64,000 bases of DNA. Origin: UBA5436 sp050951845. GTDB taxonomy: Bacteria > Bacillota > Clostridia > Saccharofermentanales > DTU023. The DNA is taken from positions 186,001-250,000 of the forward strand of contig JBMNJV010000001.1 of the NCBI GenBank assembly GCA_050951845.1. Reading direction: 5' to 3'. The notes below the pieces were generated by a model that was not told the origin of the DNA, searched no databases, and saw nothing but the letters and a program-made list of their open reading frames with translations. Within the stretch, counting starts at the first letter, position 1; each line of letters opens with the position of its first letter. Made by a program: the position numbers and the translations under genes. Below, piece by piece: positions 16,900 to 25,234 of this stretch.

Positions 16900-17969
16900 T
16901 ACGTTAATTCCTTTCGAGAAAATATTTTGTTCAGTATAAATTTGATTATGTATTGACTGGCAACCAGAATAATCAGCAAGCCTTGAATAATCGAAACAAC
17001 CTCATCAGAAACACCGGCAACCGCCCGCATGTTCACCGATCCCGCCCGCAAAGCACCGAATAACAAACTGCCAACAATTGCGGCAACAGGATTACCACCT
17101 GACAATAATGCAATGGGAATGCCGTCGTAGCCAAAACCGGGCGAAAAACCGACATATAAGCGATGATGATTGCCCAGAATTTCCAAGCTCCCGCCTAAGC
17201 CGGCCAGGATACCGCCGACAAGCAAAGAAATTGCTATATATTTTTTTGTATTAATACCGCTCACATAGGCGGCACGCCTGTTTAATCCTGTCACCTGCAT
17301 TTCAAAGCCTGCCACAGTTTTATTGTAGAAATAGTGCAAAAGTACAGCACACAGGACTACGAAAAGAAAGGCCACCGACAACTTATTCGGGGTTTTCACG
17401 ATATAAGGCAGTTCTGCAGTTTCCTGAATAGCATCAGTTGACGGTACTAAGGAATTACTTGACGCAAATAAATCCAGGACAAAATACTGCAATAGGTAAA
17501 CGGCAATCGAATTCATCAACAAAAACACAACAAGCAGATTAACTTGCCGCTTAATATATAAAATGGTTGGTAACAGACTGTAGAGCATGCCCGCCAGCAT
17601 CCCGGCCGATAAACAAATCGTAATATGCAAGACCGGCGGTAGATTGGTCACGTAAATACCAGCCAGTGCACACGCTGATGCTCCCATCAGGAGCTGCCCC
17701 TCGACACCTAAATTAAATGTACCGCCCTTTTGCGACATAGAGATGGCAAAAGCACTCAGACATATCGGAATTGATTTATTAAGCGTATTAATCCAGGCTG
17801 ACAGACTGCCAAAAGCGCCTTGCAGAAGTGCAGAATATGCCAAAAACGGGTTCTTGCCCGTTGCTAAAATCATGATAGCAGCAACGGCCAGAGCCACAAA
17901 TAATATGATTAACAGCATAACAATACTAATTAACAGTTCAGTCCTTTTCTTATGTATCTGCAAACGCAT
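16899..17969 (-). CDS. Nucleoside ABC transporter permease 1
   Basis: A 356-aa integral membrane permease (BPD_transp_2 family) with about nine hydrophobic stretches, beginning ELLISIVMLLIILFVALAVA. The family signatures GTFNLGVEGQLLMGASACAL and GFGYDGIPIALLSGGNPVAA are clear; the second contains the EAA-like contact with the ATPase. With the second permease, the ATPase and the binding lipoprotein it should import nucleosides or a related substrate. The ATG overlaps an in-frame TAA (17971-17969) that is probably the ancestral stop of the upstream ATPase gene, which now ends 108 bases earlier. Confidence 0.9.
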   Translation of the reverse strand: MRLQIHKKRTELLISIVMLLIILFVALAVAAIMILATGKNPFLAYSALLQGAFGSLSAWINTLNKSIPICLSAFAISMSQKGGTFNLGVEGQLLMGASACALAGIYVTNLPPVLHITICLSAGMLAGMLYSLLPTILYIKRQVNLLVVFLLMNSIAVYLLQYFVLDLFASSNSLVPSTDAIQETAELPYIVKTPNKLSVAFLFVVLCAVLLHYFYNKTVAGFEMQVTGLNRRAAYVSGINTKKYIAISLLVGGILAGLGGSLEILGNHHRLYVGFSPGFGYDGIPIALLSGGNPVAAIVGSLLFGALRAGSVNMRAVAGVSDEVVSIIQGLLIILVASQYIIKFILNKIFSRKELT

Positions 17970-18178
17970 TAAATATCCCTTCCAGCATCATCTTCAGCTT
18001 CAGCTTTATCTCCTGCATTATCTCATGCATTATCTTCAGCTTCAGCTTTATCTCCTGCATTATCTCATGCATTATCTCATGCATTATCTTCAGCTTCAGT
18101 TTTATCCTCAGCTTCAGCTTTATTTTCAGCTTCAGCTTTATTTTCAGCTTTACCTTGAGCTTTATCGAGCATCATCAG
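17969..18178 (-). repeat. KAEAED-type tandem coding repeat at the 3' end of the ATPase gene
   Basis: The sequence is a mosaic of the 6-residue units GAT AAT GCA (G/T)GA and AAA GCT GAA GCT GAA GAT. It encodes the charged tail of the ATPase and then continues in the same frame beyond its stop to the TAA that overlaps the permease ATG. Three GCA TGA units give in-frame stops; the others read GCA GGA. Apart from these the frame is unbroken over the full 108 bases. Confidence 0.85.
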
Positions 18179-19669
18179 ACCAATCATCTCTCTTGTTGTT
18201 TTCGCAGGATCGACAATATCAACAATTTTACCCTCATGCATTACAGCAATCCGATCACTCAACATAAACACCTCATCCAATTCCATAGAAACAAGTATGA
18301 TCGCACTTCCTCTGTCTCTTTTTTCCGTCAGGATTTCATGAATAAATTCAATTGCAGCCACATCTATGCCACGTGTCGGCTGATCAGCAATTATTAAGTC
18401 AATTTCATCACCGATTTCTCTGGCAACAACAATTTTCTGCTGATTACCGCCTGATAGTGTAGAAACCAACGCTGTATCCCCGGGCGTTCTTATATCAAAT
18501 GATTCGATCTTTGTTATTGCATTTTCTTTAATCTGAGTGCGATTCAGTCTTTTCCCTTTTGCTGAAAATCGCTCACTCCCTTGTTGCCCTAAAATAAGGT
18601 TGTCCTCAACGGACATGTTCAGAACCAGACCGTCCTTGTGTCTGTCTTGCGGAACGAAAGCAATCCCGGCCTGCTTACGTTCTGAAATAGTGCTGTCTGT
18701 TATAATCTTGCCCTTAAACACAACTTGACCGCTCAAAACAGGTCTTACTCCGGCAAGGGCTTCGGCCAGTTCTGTCTGACCGCTCCCGTCAATTCCCGAT
18801 ATACCCAGGATTTCACCTTGTTTCAGGTCAAAGGAAATCCCTGCCAGTTCCTTTTTGGCTTCTCTCTTGACCGATAAATCTTTAACGCTCAAAACTACAT
18901 CTTCATTTTCATGCAAAGCTTTTTGCCTGTGACCGCCTAAAGACACATCTTTGCCCACCATCATCTGCGTAATCATAGATATAGAGGCGGAGTCGGTATC
19001 AATCGTTCCGACTTTCTTACCCTGGCGCAGAACGGTAACCCTGTCGCTGAACTTCATAACCTCTTCAAGCTTATGGGTAATGATTATGATAGTTTTTCCT
19101 AAACTTTTCAGTGTTTGCAAAACGTTTCCCAGCTCTTCAATCTCCTGGGGAGTCAGGATCGCTGTCGGCTCATCTAAAATAATAATTTCCGCCCCGTGAT
19201 AAAGTGTCTTCACTATTTCAGTACGTTGTTGCATGCCCAGCGAGATTGTTGATACTCGCGCTCTGGCGTCAACAAAAATTGAGTATTCCCGGCAGATGGC
19301 TTCTATTCTTCTAACAGCCTCTTCGTGGTCATAGAAAAAAATGTTTTTGCGCGGTTCTTTACCGATTACAATGTTTTCAGCAACAGAAAGCCGGGGAATC
19401 AGCATAAAATGCTGGTGAACCATACCGATACCATTTTCGATCGCATCCAATGCATTACGTAACTTAACAGTATGACCAAATATTTCAATTTCCCCTTCGG
19501 TCGGGACATAGAGTCCATAGAGAATATTCATCAAGGTACTTTTTCCCGCCCCGTTTTCGCCTACAAGAGCATGAATTTCACCGGACATGACCTCAAAATC
19601 TACATTGTCATTTGCTAAGACAAGTGGAAATTGTTTGGTAATACCTTTCATTACAACCGCTGGTTTCAT
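18077..19669 (-). CDS. Nucleoside ABC transporter ATP-binding protein (tandem ATPase)
   Basis: A 530-aa protein with two ABC domains, as in sugar and nucleoside importers. Domain 1 has Walker A GENGAGKSTLMN, a changed signature (ISLGMQQRTEIVKTL) and Walker B IIILDEPTAIL. Domain 2 has GIDGSGQTELAEALAG, a full LSGGNQQKIVVARE signature and LIIADQPTRGID. The C-terminus is a low-complexity tail (AENKAEAENKAEAEDKTEAE) not usual for the family. It stops at a TGA created within the repeat; the ancestral stop seems to be the TAA overlapping the permease ATG. It lies 111 bases after the lipoprotein gene, with a terminator-like hairpin between. Confidence 0.93.
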   Translation of the reverse strand: MKPAVVMKGITKQFPLVLANDNVDFEVMSGEIHALVGENGAGKSTLMNILYGLYVPTEGEIEIFGHTVKLRNALDAIENGIGMVHQHFMLIPRLSVAENIVIGKEPRKNIFFYDHEEAVRRIEAICREYSIFVDARARVSTISLGMQQRTEIVKTLYHGAEIIILDEPTAILTPQEIEELGNVLQTLKSLGKTIIIITHKLEEVMKFSDRVTVLRQGKKVGTIDTDSASISMITQMMVGKDVSLGGHRQKALHENEDVVLSVKDLSVKREAKKELAGISFDLKQGEILGISGIDGSGQTELAEALAGVRPVLSGQVVFKGKIITDSTISERKQAGIAFVPQDRHKDGLVLNMSVEDNLILGQQGSERFSAKGKRLNRTQIKENAITKIESFDIRTPGDTALVSTLSGGNQQKIVVAREIGDEIDLIIADQPTRGIDVAAIEFIHEILTEKRDRGSAIILVSMELDEVFMLSDRIAVMHEGKIVDIVDPAKTTREMIGLMMLDKAQGKAENKAEAENKAEAEDKTEAEDNA

Positions 19670-19737
19670 CTTCTATTTCCTTTTCTCATACCAAGGACTT
19701 GCATCCTGCCGGATAAGAGGTTACATACATAAAACAG

Positions 19738-19769
19738 AAACCGCCGGTAACTGCTGAATCCGGCGGTTT
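19738..19769 (-). terminator. Hairpin between binding-protein and ATPase genes
   Basis: A perfect 10-bp GC-rich stem (aaaccgccgg, 12-base loop, ccggcggttt) starts 12 bases after the lipoprotein stop. The minus-strand tail CTGTTTTATG has only a short T run. Such leaky hairpins often keep binding-protein transcript levels above those of the membrane genes; it could also stabilise the upstream mRNA 3' end. Confidence 0.7.
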
Positions 19770-19780
19770 CTTCCCTTAAA

Positions 19781-20983
19781 CTAGTCTTTAATCAATTCGT
19801 TATATTGTTCTTCATTGGTCGGAACAACTAACGTTCCGTCAATAATTTGATTTTTCAGATCTTCAATTTGAGTTTTTACAGAGTCCGGTATCATATCCCC
19901 TATCTCAGGCGAATACAACAAACCGGTACCCCCGGTTTCGATATTTGCGATCTGCAAACCGGAATCAATTTTTCCTGTTTCAACATACTCTTCTAACATA
20001 TTTGAGAAGTATTGATCATACATAACAACAGATGAAGCCAGAATTTTGTCAGGCGAAAGATGGAATTGCCCTGTAGCACAACCTAAGGCATACTTTTCAC
20101 CTTCAACCGATTCAACTGCCTGATAGACACCATTTGAAGCACCCCCTGCATAAGCTTGGACAAAAGTTGCTCCGTCGTTATACATTTGCATAGCAATCTC
20201 TTTACCTTTGGCTATATCGGTGAAGCTGCCTACATAGACGACATCACATTCACCACCCATATATTCAACAGCAGCAGAAAATGCATATCGTGCCTTTTCA
20301 AGATCCGGTATTCTCTCACCACCAACCCAGCCGACTTTTGGTTCAACACCTAATTCCTTGCTCATGATGACGGCAAATGCTCCTGACAGAAAACCGCCAC
20401 CGGCTTCATTAAACTGAACGGATGTTACATTGTCCATATCTGTGATCGTACCTTTATTTAAAATAAAATGGGTATCCGGAAATTCAGCAGCAATTTCCGG
20501 CATAATTTCAGAAACAGGACCACCCATGAGAACTACATCATAGCCTTGTTGGGCAAAATTTCTCGCATTGATAGCATGATCGGAAAAATCTGAAATTTCC
20601 ACAGAATCTACCAGTATGCCTGTGTTTTCAGTAAATATGTTCATACCGTTAAGCAGTGCATCATTCATTCCCTGATCACCGAATACACCGGCAGCAACCA
20701 TAGCAATTTTATAATCTTTTGTGGCAGGTTCCTCTTTTTTTGTTTCTTCTTTTTCTGCCGGTTCCTCTTTTTTCGTTTCTTTCTTTTCTACTTCTTCCTT
20801 TTCTACTTCTTCCTTTTTTACTTCTTCCTTTGCCTCATCAGTTTTTGAAGCATCCGATTTTTCCTTTGGTTCTTCTGTCTTTTTTTCCGTTTTATCCTGT
20901 TCAGAGGATTTATCATTGCCACATCCTGTAAATAGCGCAATGATCACGGTTATAATTAATAAGATACTAATTACTTTTTTCAT
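19781..20983 (-). CDS. BMP family substrate-binding lipoprotein
   Basis: A 400-aa lipoprotein: signal MKKVISILLIITVIIALFTG followed by the lipid-anchored Cys21, then a long Lys/Glu-rich linker with repeats (EVEKEEVEK, TKKEEPA) to about residue 95. The BMP/PnrA domain follows (YKIAMVAAGVFGDQGMNDAL, DVVLMGGPVSEIMPEIA, GGGFLSGAFAVIMSKELGV). PnrA-type proteins bind purine nucleosides; related ones bind other small molecules. The ATG at 20983 has AAGGAG 7 bases upstream; the ATG at 21004 lies in a 28-nt tandem duplication of this ribosome-binding region (20982-21032). It precedes the ATPase and permease genes. Confidence 0.92.
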   Translation of the reverse strand: MKKVISILLIITVIIALFTGCGNDKSSEQDKTEKKTEEPKEKSDASKTDEAKEEVKKEEVEKEEVEKKETKKEEPAEKEETKKEEPATKDYKIAMVAAGVFGDQGMNDALLNGMNIFTENTGILVDSVEISDFSDHAINARNFAQQGYDVVLMGGPVSEIMPEIAAEFPDTHFILNKGTITDMDNVTSVQFNEAGGGFLSGAFAVIMSKELGVEPKVGWVGGERIPDLEKARYAFSAAVEYMGGECDVVYVGSFTDIAKGKEIAMQMYNDGATFVQAYAGGASNGVYQAVESVEGEKYALGCATGQFHLSPDKILASSVVMYDQYFSNMLEEYVETGKIDSGLQIANIETGGTGLLYSPEIGDMIPDSVKTQIEDLKNQIIDGTLVVPTNEEQYNELIKD

Positions 20984-21065
20984 GTTAATCTCCTTAATTT
21001 TCATTTTTTTATGTTAATTTCCCTGATTTTCAGATGACCCGGTTTAATTCGATTTCCGAAACAGA

Positions 21066-21752
21066 TCAGACTTCACTCAGCAATTCATATTGCCGGGTAT
21101 TCTCCGCTTTACATTCTTCTAAAAGTTGTTTGACAAAATTTTTCATAAAAAGATGTCGCTCCAACCCTATTTTCTTTGCTTCTTCCAAGTTATATAAATC
21201 CTTCAGAACAAACAGCTTTTCAAAAAAATGATTAATTGCTGTTGTTTTTTGGGAATGATCTTTATATTCTTCTCCCGAAATGTTGACTCTTGCCGGTATT
21301 TCAGGATTGAAGATTTCATTGTTAATTTTTGCGCCAAAAGCAAAACATCTGGCAATACCTATCGCACCAACCGCATCTAATCTATCTGCATCCTGAACAA
21401 TCATTCCTTCAATGCTGGTCATGGGTACACTATCGCTGCCTTTATAGGACAGGTCCCGGATAATTTTCCGGATGTGTCTGATTTTTGCACCCGGCACCCC
21501 TGACGATTCCAGCCAGTTTTCTGCCGCATCAGGGCCGGCATCTTCATTACCATCGTGGAATTTCCAATCTTCAATATCGTGAAGCAGGGCAGCCAGTTCG
21601 ACAATTTCCATGTCGACAGGCTCACTGACGGTTCCTGCCAGATGTACGGCCATCTGATATACACGCAAGGTGTGCCACCAATCATGACCGCTCGATTCCC
21701 CCATTTGTTTATCCCGGATAAATTTTTTAGTTTTTTCGATTATGTTCATCAT
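21066..21752 (-). CDS. HD-domain phosphohydrolase (YpgQ/YedJ-like)
   Basis: A 228-aa HD-family hydrolase. Metal ligands are visible: SGHDWWHTLRVYQMA (first His/Asp), AALLHDIEDWKFHDG (HD motif), MIVQDADRLDAVGAIGIAR (last Asp). Relatives such as YpgQ hydrolyse nucleoside triphosphates to nucleosides plus pyrophosphate or act on related nucleotides. Its start overlaps the end of the MBL gene by 26 bases and the transporter lipoprotein follows 82 bases later, so a nucleotide-salvage role in one operon is plausible. That role is inferred. Confidence 0.85.
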   Translation of the reverse strand: MMNIIEKTKKFIRDKQMGESSGHDWWHTLRVYQMAVHLAGTVSEPVDMEIVELAALLHDIEDWKFHDGNEDAGPDAAENWLESSGVPGAKIRHIRKIIRDLSYKGSDSVPMTSIEGMIVQDADRLDAVGAIGIARCFAFGAKINNEIFNPEIPARVNISGEEYKDHSQKTTAINHFFEKLFVLKDLYNLEEAKKIGLERHLFMKNFVKQLLEECKAENTRQYELLSEV

Positions 21753-22494
21753 CTTCAGTTCCTCCGAATTTCATCAATCTATGCTGATAGACAAATCTCA
21801 TCTTCCCGCTGTCCGGAGCCTGACTTTCATCAGGCAAACCGTGATGCATCAGAAACATTTTTTCTTGCAGAAAATCAGGATATTTCTTGAGCTCATTAAA
21901 ATCCGCATGCACAACTGCCTTACCATGAAGCTGACAATCATGGAAGATTACCGACACGCCATCTTGTACCAACTTCAAAAGCAATGGCAAATCGCATATC
22001 ATATCCGATGTGTAGCAAAAGTAGTCATCAATGACCAAACCGCAGCTGAACTTGCCTTCCACATGTTTCGTCCTGAACCATCTGGCTTTCAATGTTCCGC
22101 ACAGAGGAAATGTTTCATTCTCTTTTGGAGTGCATATTTCGAAGTAATCTCTGAGCCCTTTAATACCCTCGGCCTCGTATTGAATATTATCTTTCAGGGT
22201 GTCGTTCCATACTTTTTGCTCGATTTCTGCCGGCAAAATTAATCTGATTTTTTTCTGGGTGATATAGCGTGAATACAGGGCGGCAGATTCTAAACCGCCT
22301 GAATGATCAAAGTGTAAATGAGTGATGAAAATCGAGTCAATTTCTTCCCGCTTTCCGGAGAGTGCATCTAAACTCCACCATGCCGTCGTACCGCAATCGA
22401 TCAGCGTACAGTGTCCGTCATATTCAATCAAAGCATTGTTGTCATAAACTTTCGGTGAGAAGCCATTTCCAACGCCGAGCATGGTTATGTTCAT
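21727..22494 (-). CDS. MBL-fold metallo-hydrolase
   Basis: A 255-aa metallo-beta-lactamase-fold enzyme. The zinc motif is FITHLHFDHSGG, with later ligands in CYTSDMICD, FHDCQLHG and MFLMHHGL. The pattern is closest to RNase Z-like or phosphodiesterase members; the substrate cannot be read from sequence. It is the first gene of the HD/transporter unit and overlaps the HD gene. A GGACATTTGTCC palindrome 85 bases upstream of the ATG is shared with the SAHH-like gene, pointing to control by the neighbouring Crp/Fnr regulator. Confidence 0.85.
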   Translation of the reverse strand: MNITMLGVGNGFSPKVYDNNALIEYDGHCTLIDCGTTAWWSLDALSGKREEIDSIFITHLHFDHSGGLESAALYSRYITQKKIRLILPAEIEQKVWNDTLKDNIQYEAEGIKGLRDYFEICTPKENETFPLCGTLKARWFRTKHVEGKFSCGLVIDDYFCYTSDMICDLPLLLKLVQDGVSVIFHDCQLHGKAVVHADFNELKKYPDFLQEKMFLMHHGLPDESQAPDSGKMRFVYQHRLMKFGGTEDDEHNRKN

Positions 22495-22578
22495 CTATAC
22501 AACCTCCCGTAATAACCGAGAAATCTCTCATCACACTCAAGATATTTCCAGATTACAGGATCAGGCTGCCAAATGTGC

Positions 22579-22590
22579 GGACATTTGTCC
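22579..22590. promoter_or_regulatory. GGACATTTGTCC operator upstream of the MBL gene
   Basis: A perfect 5-2-5 palindrome (GGACA TT TGTCC) lies between the Crp/Fnr gene and the MBL gene start at 22494. The identical 12-mer occurs at 23592-23603 upstream of the SAHH-like gene. Spacing and symmetry fit a dimeric regulator such as Crp/Fnr, although the half-site differs from classical TGTGA. Confidence 0.6.
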
Positions 22591-22635
22591 TGTTTTTGTA
22601 ATTAATTTGTAAAATTGAAATGAACAATACAATTG

Positions 22636-23304
22636 TTAAGAGACAATCTGATCTCTCAATGCTTGTTCGTTAAGAATCACAACACGTCTGCTTTCCCTGC
22701 GGATGATTCCTTCATCTTCAAAACTTTTAATAACTCTCCTCAGGTGACGGGTTGAAATGCCGAGTAGTAATGCGGTCTCATTCATGTTTAATACTATTGC
22801 TGACGACTGCTGATCTTTACTCAATTCCAAAAGCAATGAGGAAAGGCGACTATTGATCGGGAATAACATATTACTCGAATGTGAAAGCGAACTTGAATAT
22901 ACTTTTTCAGCTAAACTTTTACATATGAGTTGCAAGAAAGGTACGGAATTCAATGCTTTTCCAAAAAAGATTTCGCGAGTAATAGCCAGAGTGATCACAT
23001 TGGTTTTAGCTTTAACGCTGTGGAGTGCATCACAACCGATAAAGAACTCGATATCTCCTATGAAACTGACGGGGCCGATATAGGACATGATGAACTGCTT
23101 TCCGCTTTCAGAAAACGGAATAACACTGCAACGTCCCTCTAATATTATGTGAAAATAATCAATCGCCTGACCTTTGTGACAAATATATTCATGTTCGGCA
23201 AAACGATGCAAATTGACTGAGGAGAGAAGTTCTTCAGAAAACACATCCTCCAGGCCGTTCTTTACACAATATTTTCTTTTAAGTTCTAAGGATTGCTTGG
23301 TCAT
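22636..23304 (-). CDS. Crp/Fnr family transcriptional regulator
   Basis: A 222-aa regulator with an N-terminal cyclic-nucleotide-binding-like beta barrel (HEYICHKGQAIDYFHIILEG, SYIGPVSFIGDIEFFIG) and a C-terminal winged helix (ALLLGISTRHLRRVIKSFED, EGIIRRESRRVVIL). The layout resembles YeiL-type members, some of which sit by nucleoside genes. No iron-sulfur cysteine cluster is obvious, so a small ligand is more likely than oxygen. It sits between the MBL/transporter operon and the divergent SAHH-like gene, each with the same GGACATTTGTCC site. Confidence 0.88.
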   Translation of the reverse strand: MTKQSLELKRKYCVKNGLEDVFSEELLSSVNLHRFAEHEYICHKGQAIDYFHIILEGRCSVIPFSESGKQFIMSYIGPVSFIGDIEFFIGCDALHSVKAKTNVITLAITREIFFGKALNSVPFLQLICKSLAEKVYSSSLSHSSNMLFPINSRLSSLLLELSKDQQSSAIVLNMNETALLLGISTRHLRRVIKSFEDEGIIRRESRRVVILNEQALRDQIVS

Positions 23305-23400
23305 AATTAATTATCCTTTACAATTTCAGGGGTGACATGGTGACAAGGAAAGTGCCTGTTGCTCGGTCATAAAAATTTATCCTTTACCGGTAACAATGCT

Positions 23401-23490
23401 CATCGAGATACTTTTGCTTATAGAGATACTTTTGCTCATAAACATACTTTTCCCCATAGAGATACTTTTGCTCACAGAAATACTTTTTCC
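23401..23490. repeat. 18-nt tandem repeat, five copies
   Basis: Five units begin at 23401, 23419, 23437, 23455 and 23473, with consensus catagagatacttttgct. On the minus strand one frame reads through all units as SKSISM-like hexapeptides (MSKSISISKSISMSIVTGKG) to a TAA, but no convincing start or full gene is present. It lies in the Crp/SAHH-like intergenic region, upstream of the Crp gene. Confidence 0.85.
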
Positions 23491-23591
23491 TGATTCGTTC
23501 CGGTTTTGCGCCGGAACCGCATTTTGTTTTTATCAACTGTTTTTTGGACCACTTTTAAAGTAACAAATACACATTTAGCTGTTTCGCAAAC

Positions 23592-23603
23592 GGACATTTG
23601 TCC
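23592..23603. promoter_or_regulatory. GGACATTTGTCC operator upstream of the SAHH-like gene
   Basis: The same perfect 12-base palindrome as at 22579-22590, placed 95 bases above the SAHH-like start. Both copies are followed by C/T-rich sequence. Two identical sites next to a Crp/Fnr gene make it the likely operator of that protein. Confidence 0.6.
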
Positions 23604-23697
23604 TTTCAACTAAATTTACATCACATTATACTGAACAGTGACAAAGGGTGCAAAGGCCTGATCAGGTGCTTCTTTGGCCGTGTTGGGAGGAAGACTA

Positions 23698-24873
23698 ATG
23701 AAATCTATTGTAGACAATATTGATCTGGCCGGCGAAGGTCAAAACAGGATGCACTGGTTCAGAGCAAATATGCCGATCATCACTCACCTGAATGCTGAAT
23801 TTGCAAAAGAAAAACCTTTCAAGGACTTAACAATTGCTTGCTGTTTCCATATTGAACCGAAAACTGCCTACTGGATTGAAGGCCTATTGCTGGGCGGTGC
23901 AGAACAAATTTTCCTGGTCGGAAATATCGGAACAACAAAAGCTGATACTGCTGCTTACCTGGCAAATTTAGATCGCTTAAATGTGTTTGGCCGTGAGTCA
24001 GACACAATGGAGGATCATAAGGCATACTTAGCTCAAGTAATGAGTCAGAAAATTGATCTTTTTCTGGATAATGGTGCGAGCCTTATCCTTGCTCATGCAG
24101 AGCATAAACCTCCCTGGTTGCCCCTCGGAGCAAACGAAGAAACCCGTACAGGAAAATTGCTGATTGAACAGGCAGGCATTGTGCCAAATTATCCGGTCAT
24201 AGTGATTGATGATTCTCCGGTGAAAAAAATGCTGGAGAATAATATTGGTGTAGGTCAGTCTGTTGTTGACGGATTCATGCGGGCAACAAGCCTTCTCGTC
24301 AGCGGGAAAAAAATACTCATACTCGGCTACGGCAATTGCGGTAAAGGTGTCGCTGAAAAGTTTAAAGCATTTGACGCCTTAACTATGGTCTACGACATCG
24401 ATCCTGTTTTGCTGTTGAAAGCAAGAGCCGACGGACACATTACCGGTGATTTAACAAACCTCATTACAGCAGCAGATGTGATTATCACCATTACCGGAAA
24501 GTTCAATGTCATCAATGAAAAACATATCACCAACTTCAAACATGGTGCAATTTTGGCAAACGCCGGACATTATAGTTTTGAGATTGACAGGCAGGGACTC
24601 ATCGATGCAGCTGATTCAGTAGTCAATTTGCGACCCGGAATTGAAGCCATAACATTCATGAACAAAACTGTTTATTTACTGCAAAAAGCACATCCCCTGA
24701 ATTTATCTGCCGCAGATGGCAATCCGATTGAGATTATGGACTTAGGACTGGGTCTGCAATCTGCCTGTGCAAGACTCATTGTACAAGATCATGCTAAACT
24801 CCCGGCCGGCCTGCAAACGGTTCCCGACAACATCAATCATATGATAAGCAGACTTTCGCTAGATTTTATGTGA
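23698..24873 (+). CDS. Adenosylhomocysteinase-like protein
   Basis: A 391-aa member of the S-adenosylhomocysteine hydrolase superfamily, shorter than typical SAHH (430-470 aa). Visible blocks are IACCFHIEPKTAYWIEGLLL (substrate end), PVIVIDDSPVKKMLENNIGV, GQSVVDGFMRATSLLVSGKK, and the NAD-binding ILGYGNCGKGVAEKF. The substrate-binding Lys is present (SPVKK), but the usual Asp of the KFDN motif is Glu (MLEN), and the usual Lys-rich tail is replaced. It may act on a related thioether nucleoside. The ATG at 23698 has GGGAGGA upstream. It is transcribed away from the Crp gene. Confidence 0.8.
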   Translation: MKSIVDNIDLAGEGQNRMHWFRANMPIITHLNAEFAKEKPFKDLTIACCFHIEPKTAYWIEGLLLGGAEQIFLVGNIGTTKADTAAYLANLDRLNVFGRESDTMEDHKAYLAQVMSQKIDLFLDNGASLILAHAEHKPPWLPLGANEETRTGKLLIEQAGIVPNYPVIVIDDSPVKKMLENNIGVGQSVVDGFMRATSLLVSGKKILILGYGNCGKGVAEKFKAFDALTMVYDIDPVLLLKARADGHITGDLTNLITAADVIITITGKFNVINEKHITNFKHGAILANAGHYSFEIDRQGLIDAADSVVNLRPGIEAITFMNKTVYLLQKAHPLNLSAADGNPIEIMDLGLGLQSACARLIVQDHAKLPAGLQTVPDNINHMISRLSLDFM

Positions 24874-24993
24874 ATTGGTTCTTAAGCGAAGAAAGATTCC
24901 ACGACTGAACCAGAGGATATAAAGGGGCCATAATGAGAAATTCAGCATAGTTGATAATTACCAGAACTGTCCAACATTTTGGGTTCAGTTCAG

Positions 24994-25023
24994 CCACTGA
25001 CCTTCTGAAAGCGCGATTTCCAT
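24994..25023 (-). repeat. Dispersed 30-nt repeat, copy 2
   Basis: The minus strand reads atggaaatcgcgctttcaga then aggtcagtgg, matching copies at 9396-9427, 29177-29206 and 37102-37130. It lies in the 360-base gap after the SAHH-like gene, immediately beside an IS66-end-like remnant. Confidence 0.5.
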
Positions 25024-25026
25024 TGG

Positions 25027-25053
25027 CTAGACGCCGATAGGTTTGACGGTTAC
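25027..25053. repeat. Solitary IS66-type terminal repeat
   Basis: This 27-base stretch (ctagacgccgataggtttga and cggttac) matches the right end of the complete IS66 element (32512-32538) except for one base. The following gttcaaac also resembles the IS66 flank gttcgaaac. No transposase is nearby, so it is probably the footprint of a lost element. The rest of the gap to 25234 shows no gene. Confidence 0.6.
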
Positions 25054-25234
25054 GTTCAAACAGCGACTCCATCCCATCGTAGTTTTCAGAAGTAAAATGG
25101 CTAATATTACTTTCAAGTATACGTATGTTACCTAATTATATAAAAAACCGAAATTTACTGCTTTTTTCCACACTTTCAGCCCTCGTGAAAAAGAATATTA
25201 AAATTGTTCAATATTTAGAGCTCATTATTTCAAT

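Noticed and set aside
17743..18267. Plus-strand Leu/Gln/His repeat ORF
   Set aside because: It is the complement of the KAEAED repeat tail of the ATPase; it has no ribosome binding site or family match.
20721..21017. Plus-strand Ser/Phe-rich ORF
   Set aside because: It is the antisense shadow of the Lys/Glu-rich linker and signal peptide of the BMP lipoprotein.
20941..21065. Purine riboswitch upstream of the BMP lipoprotein
   Set aside because: The gap contains only a 28-nt duplication of the ribosome-binding region; no purine-aptamer pattern is visible.
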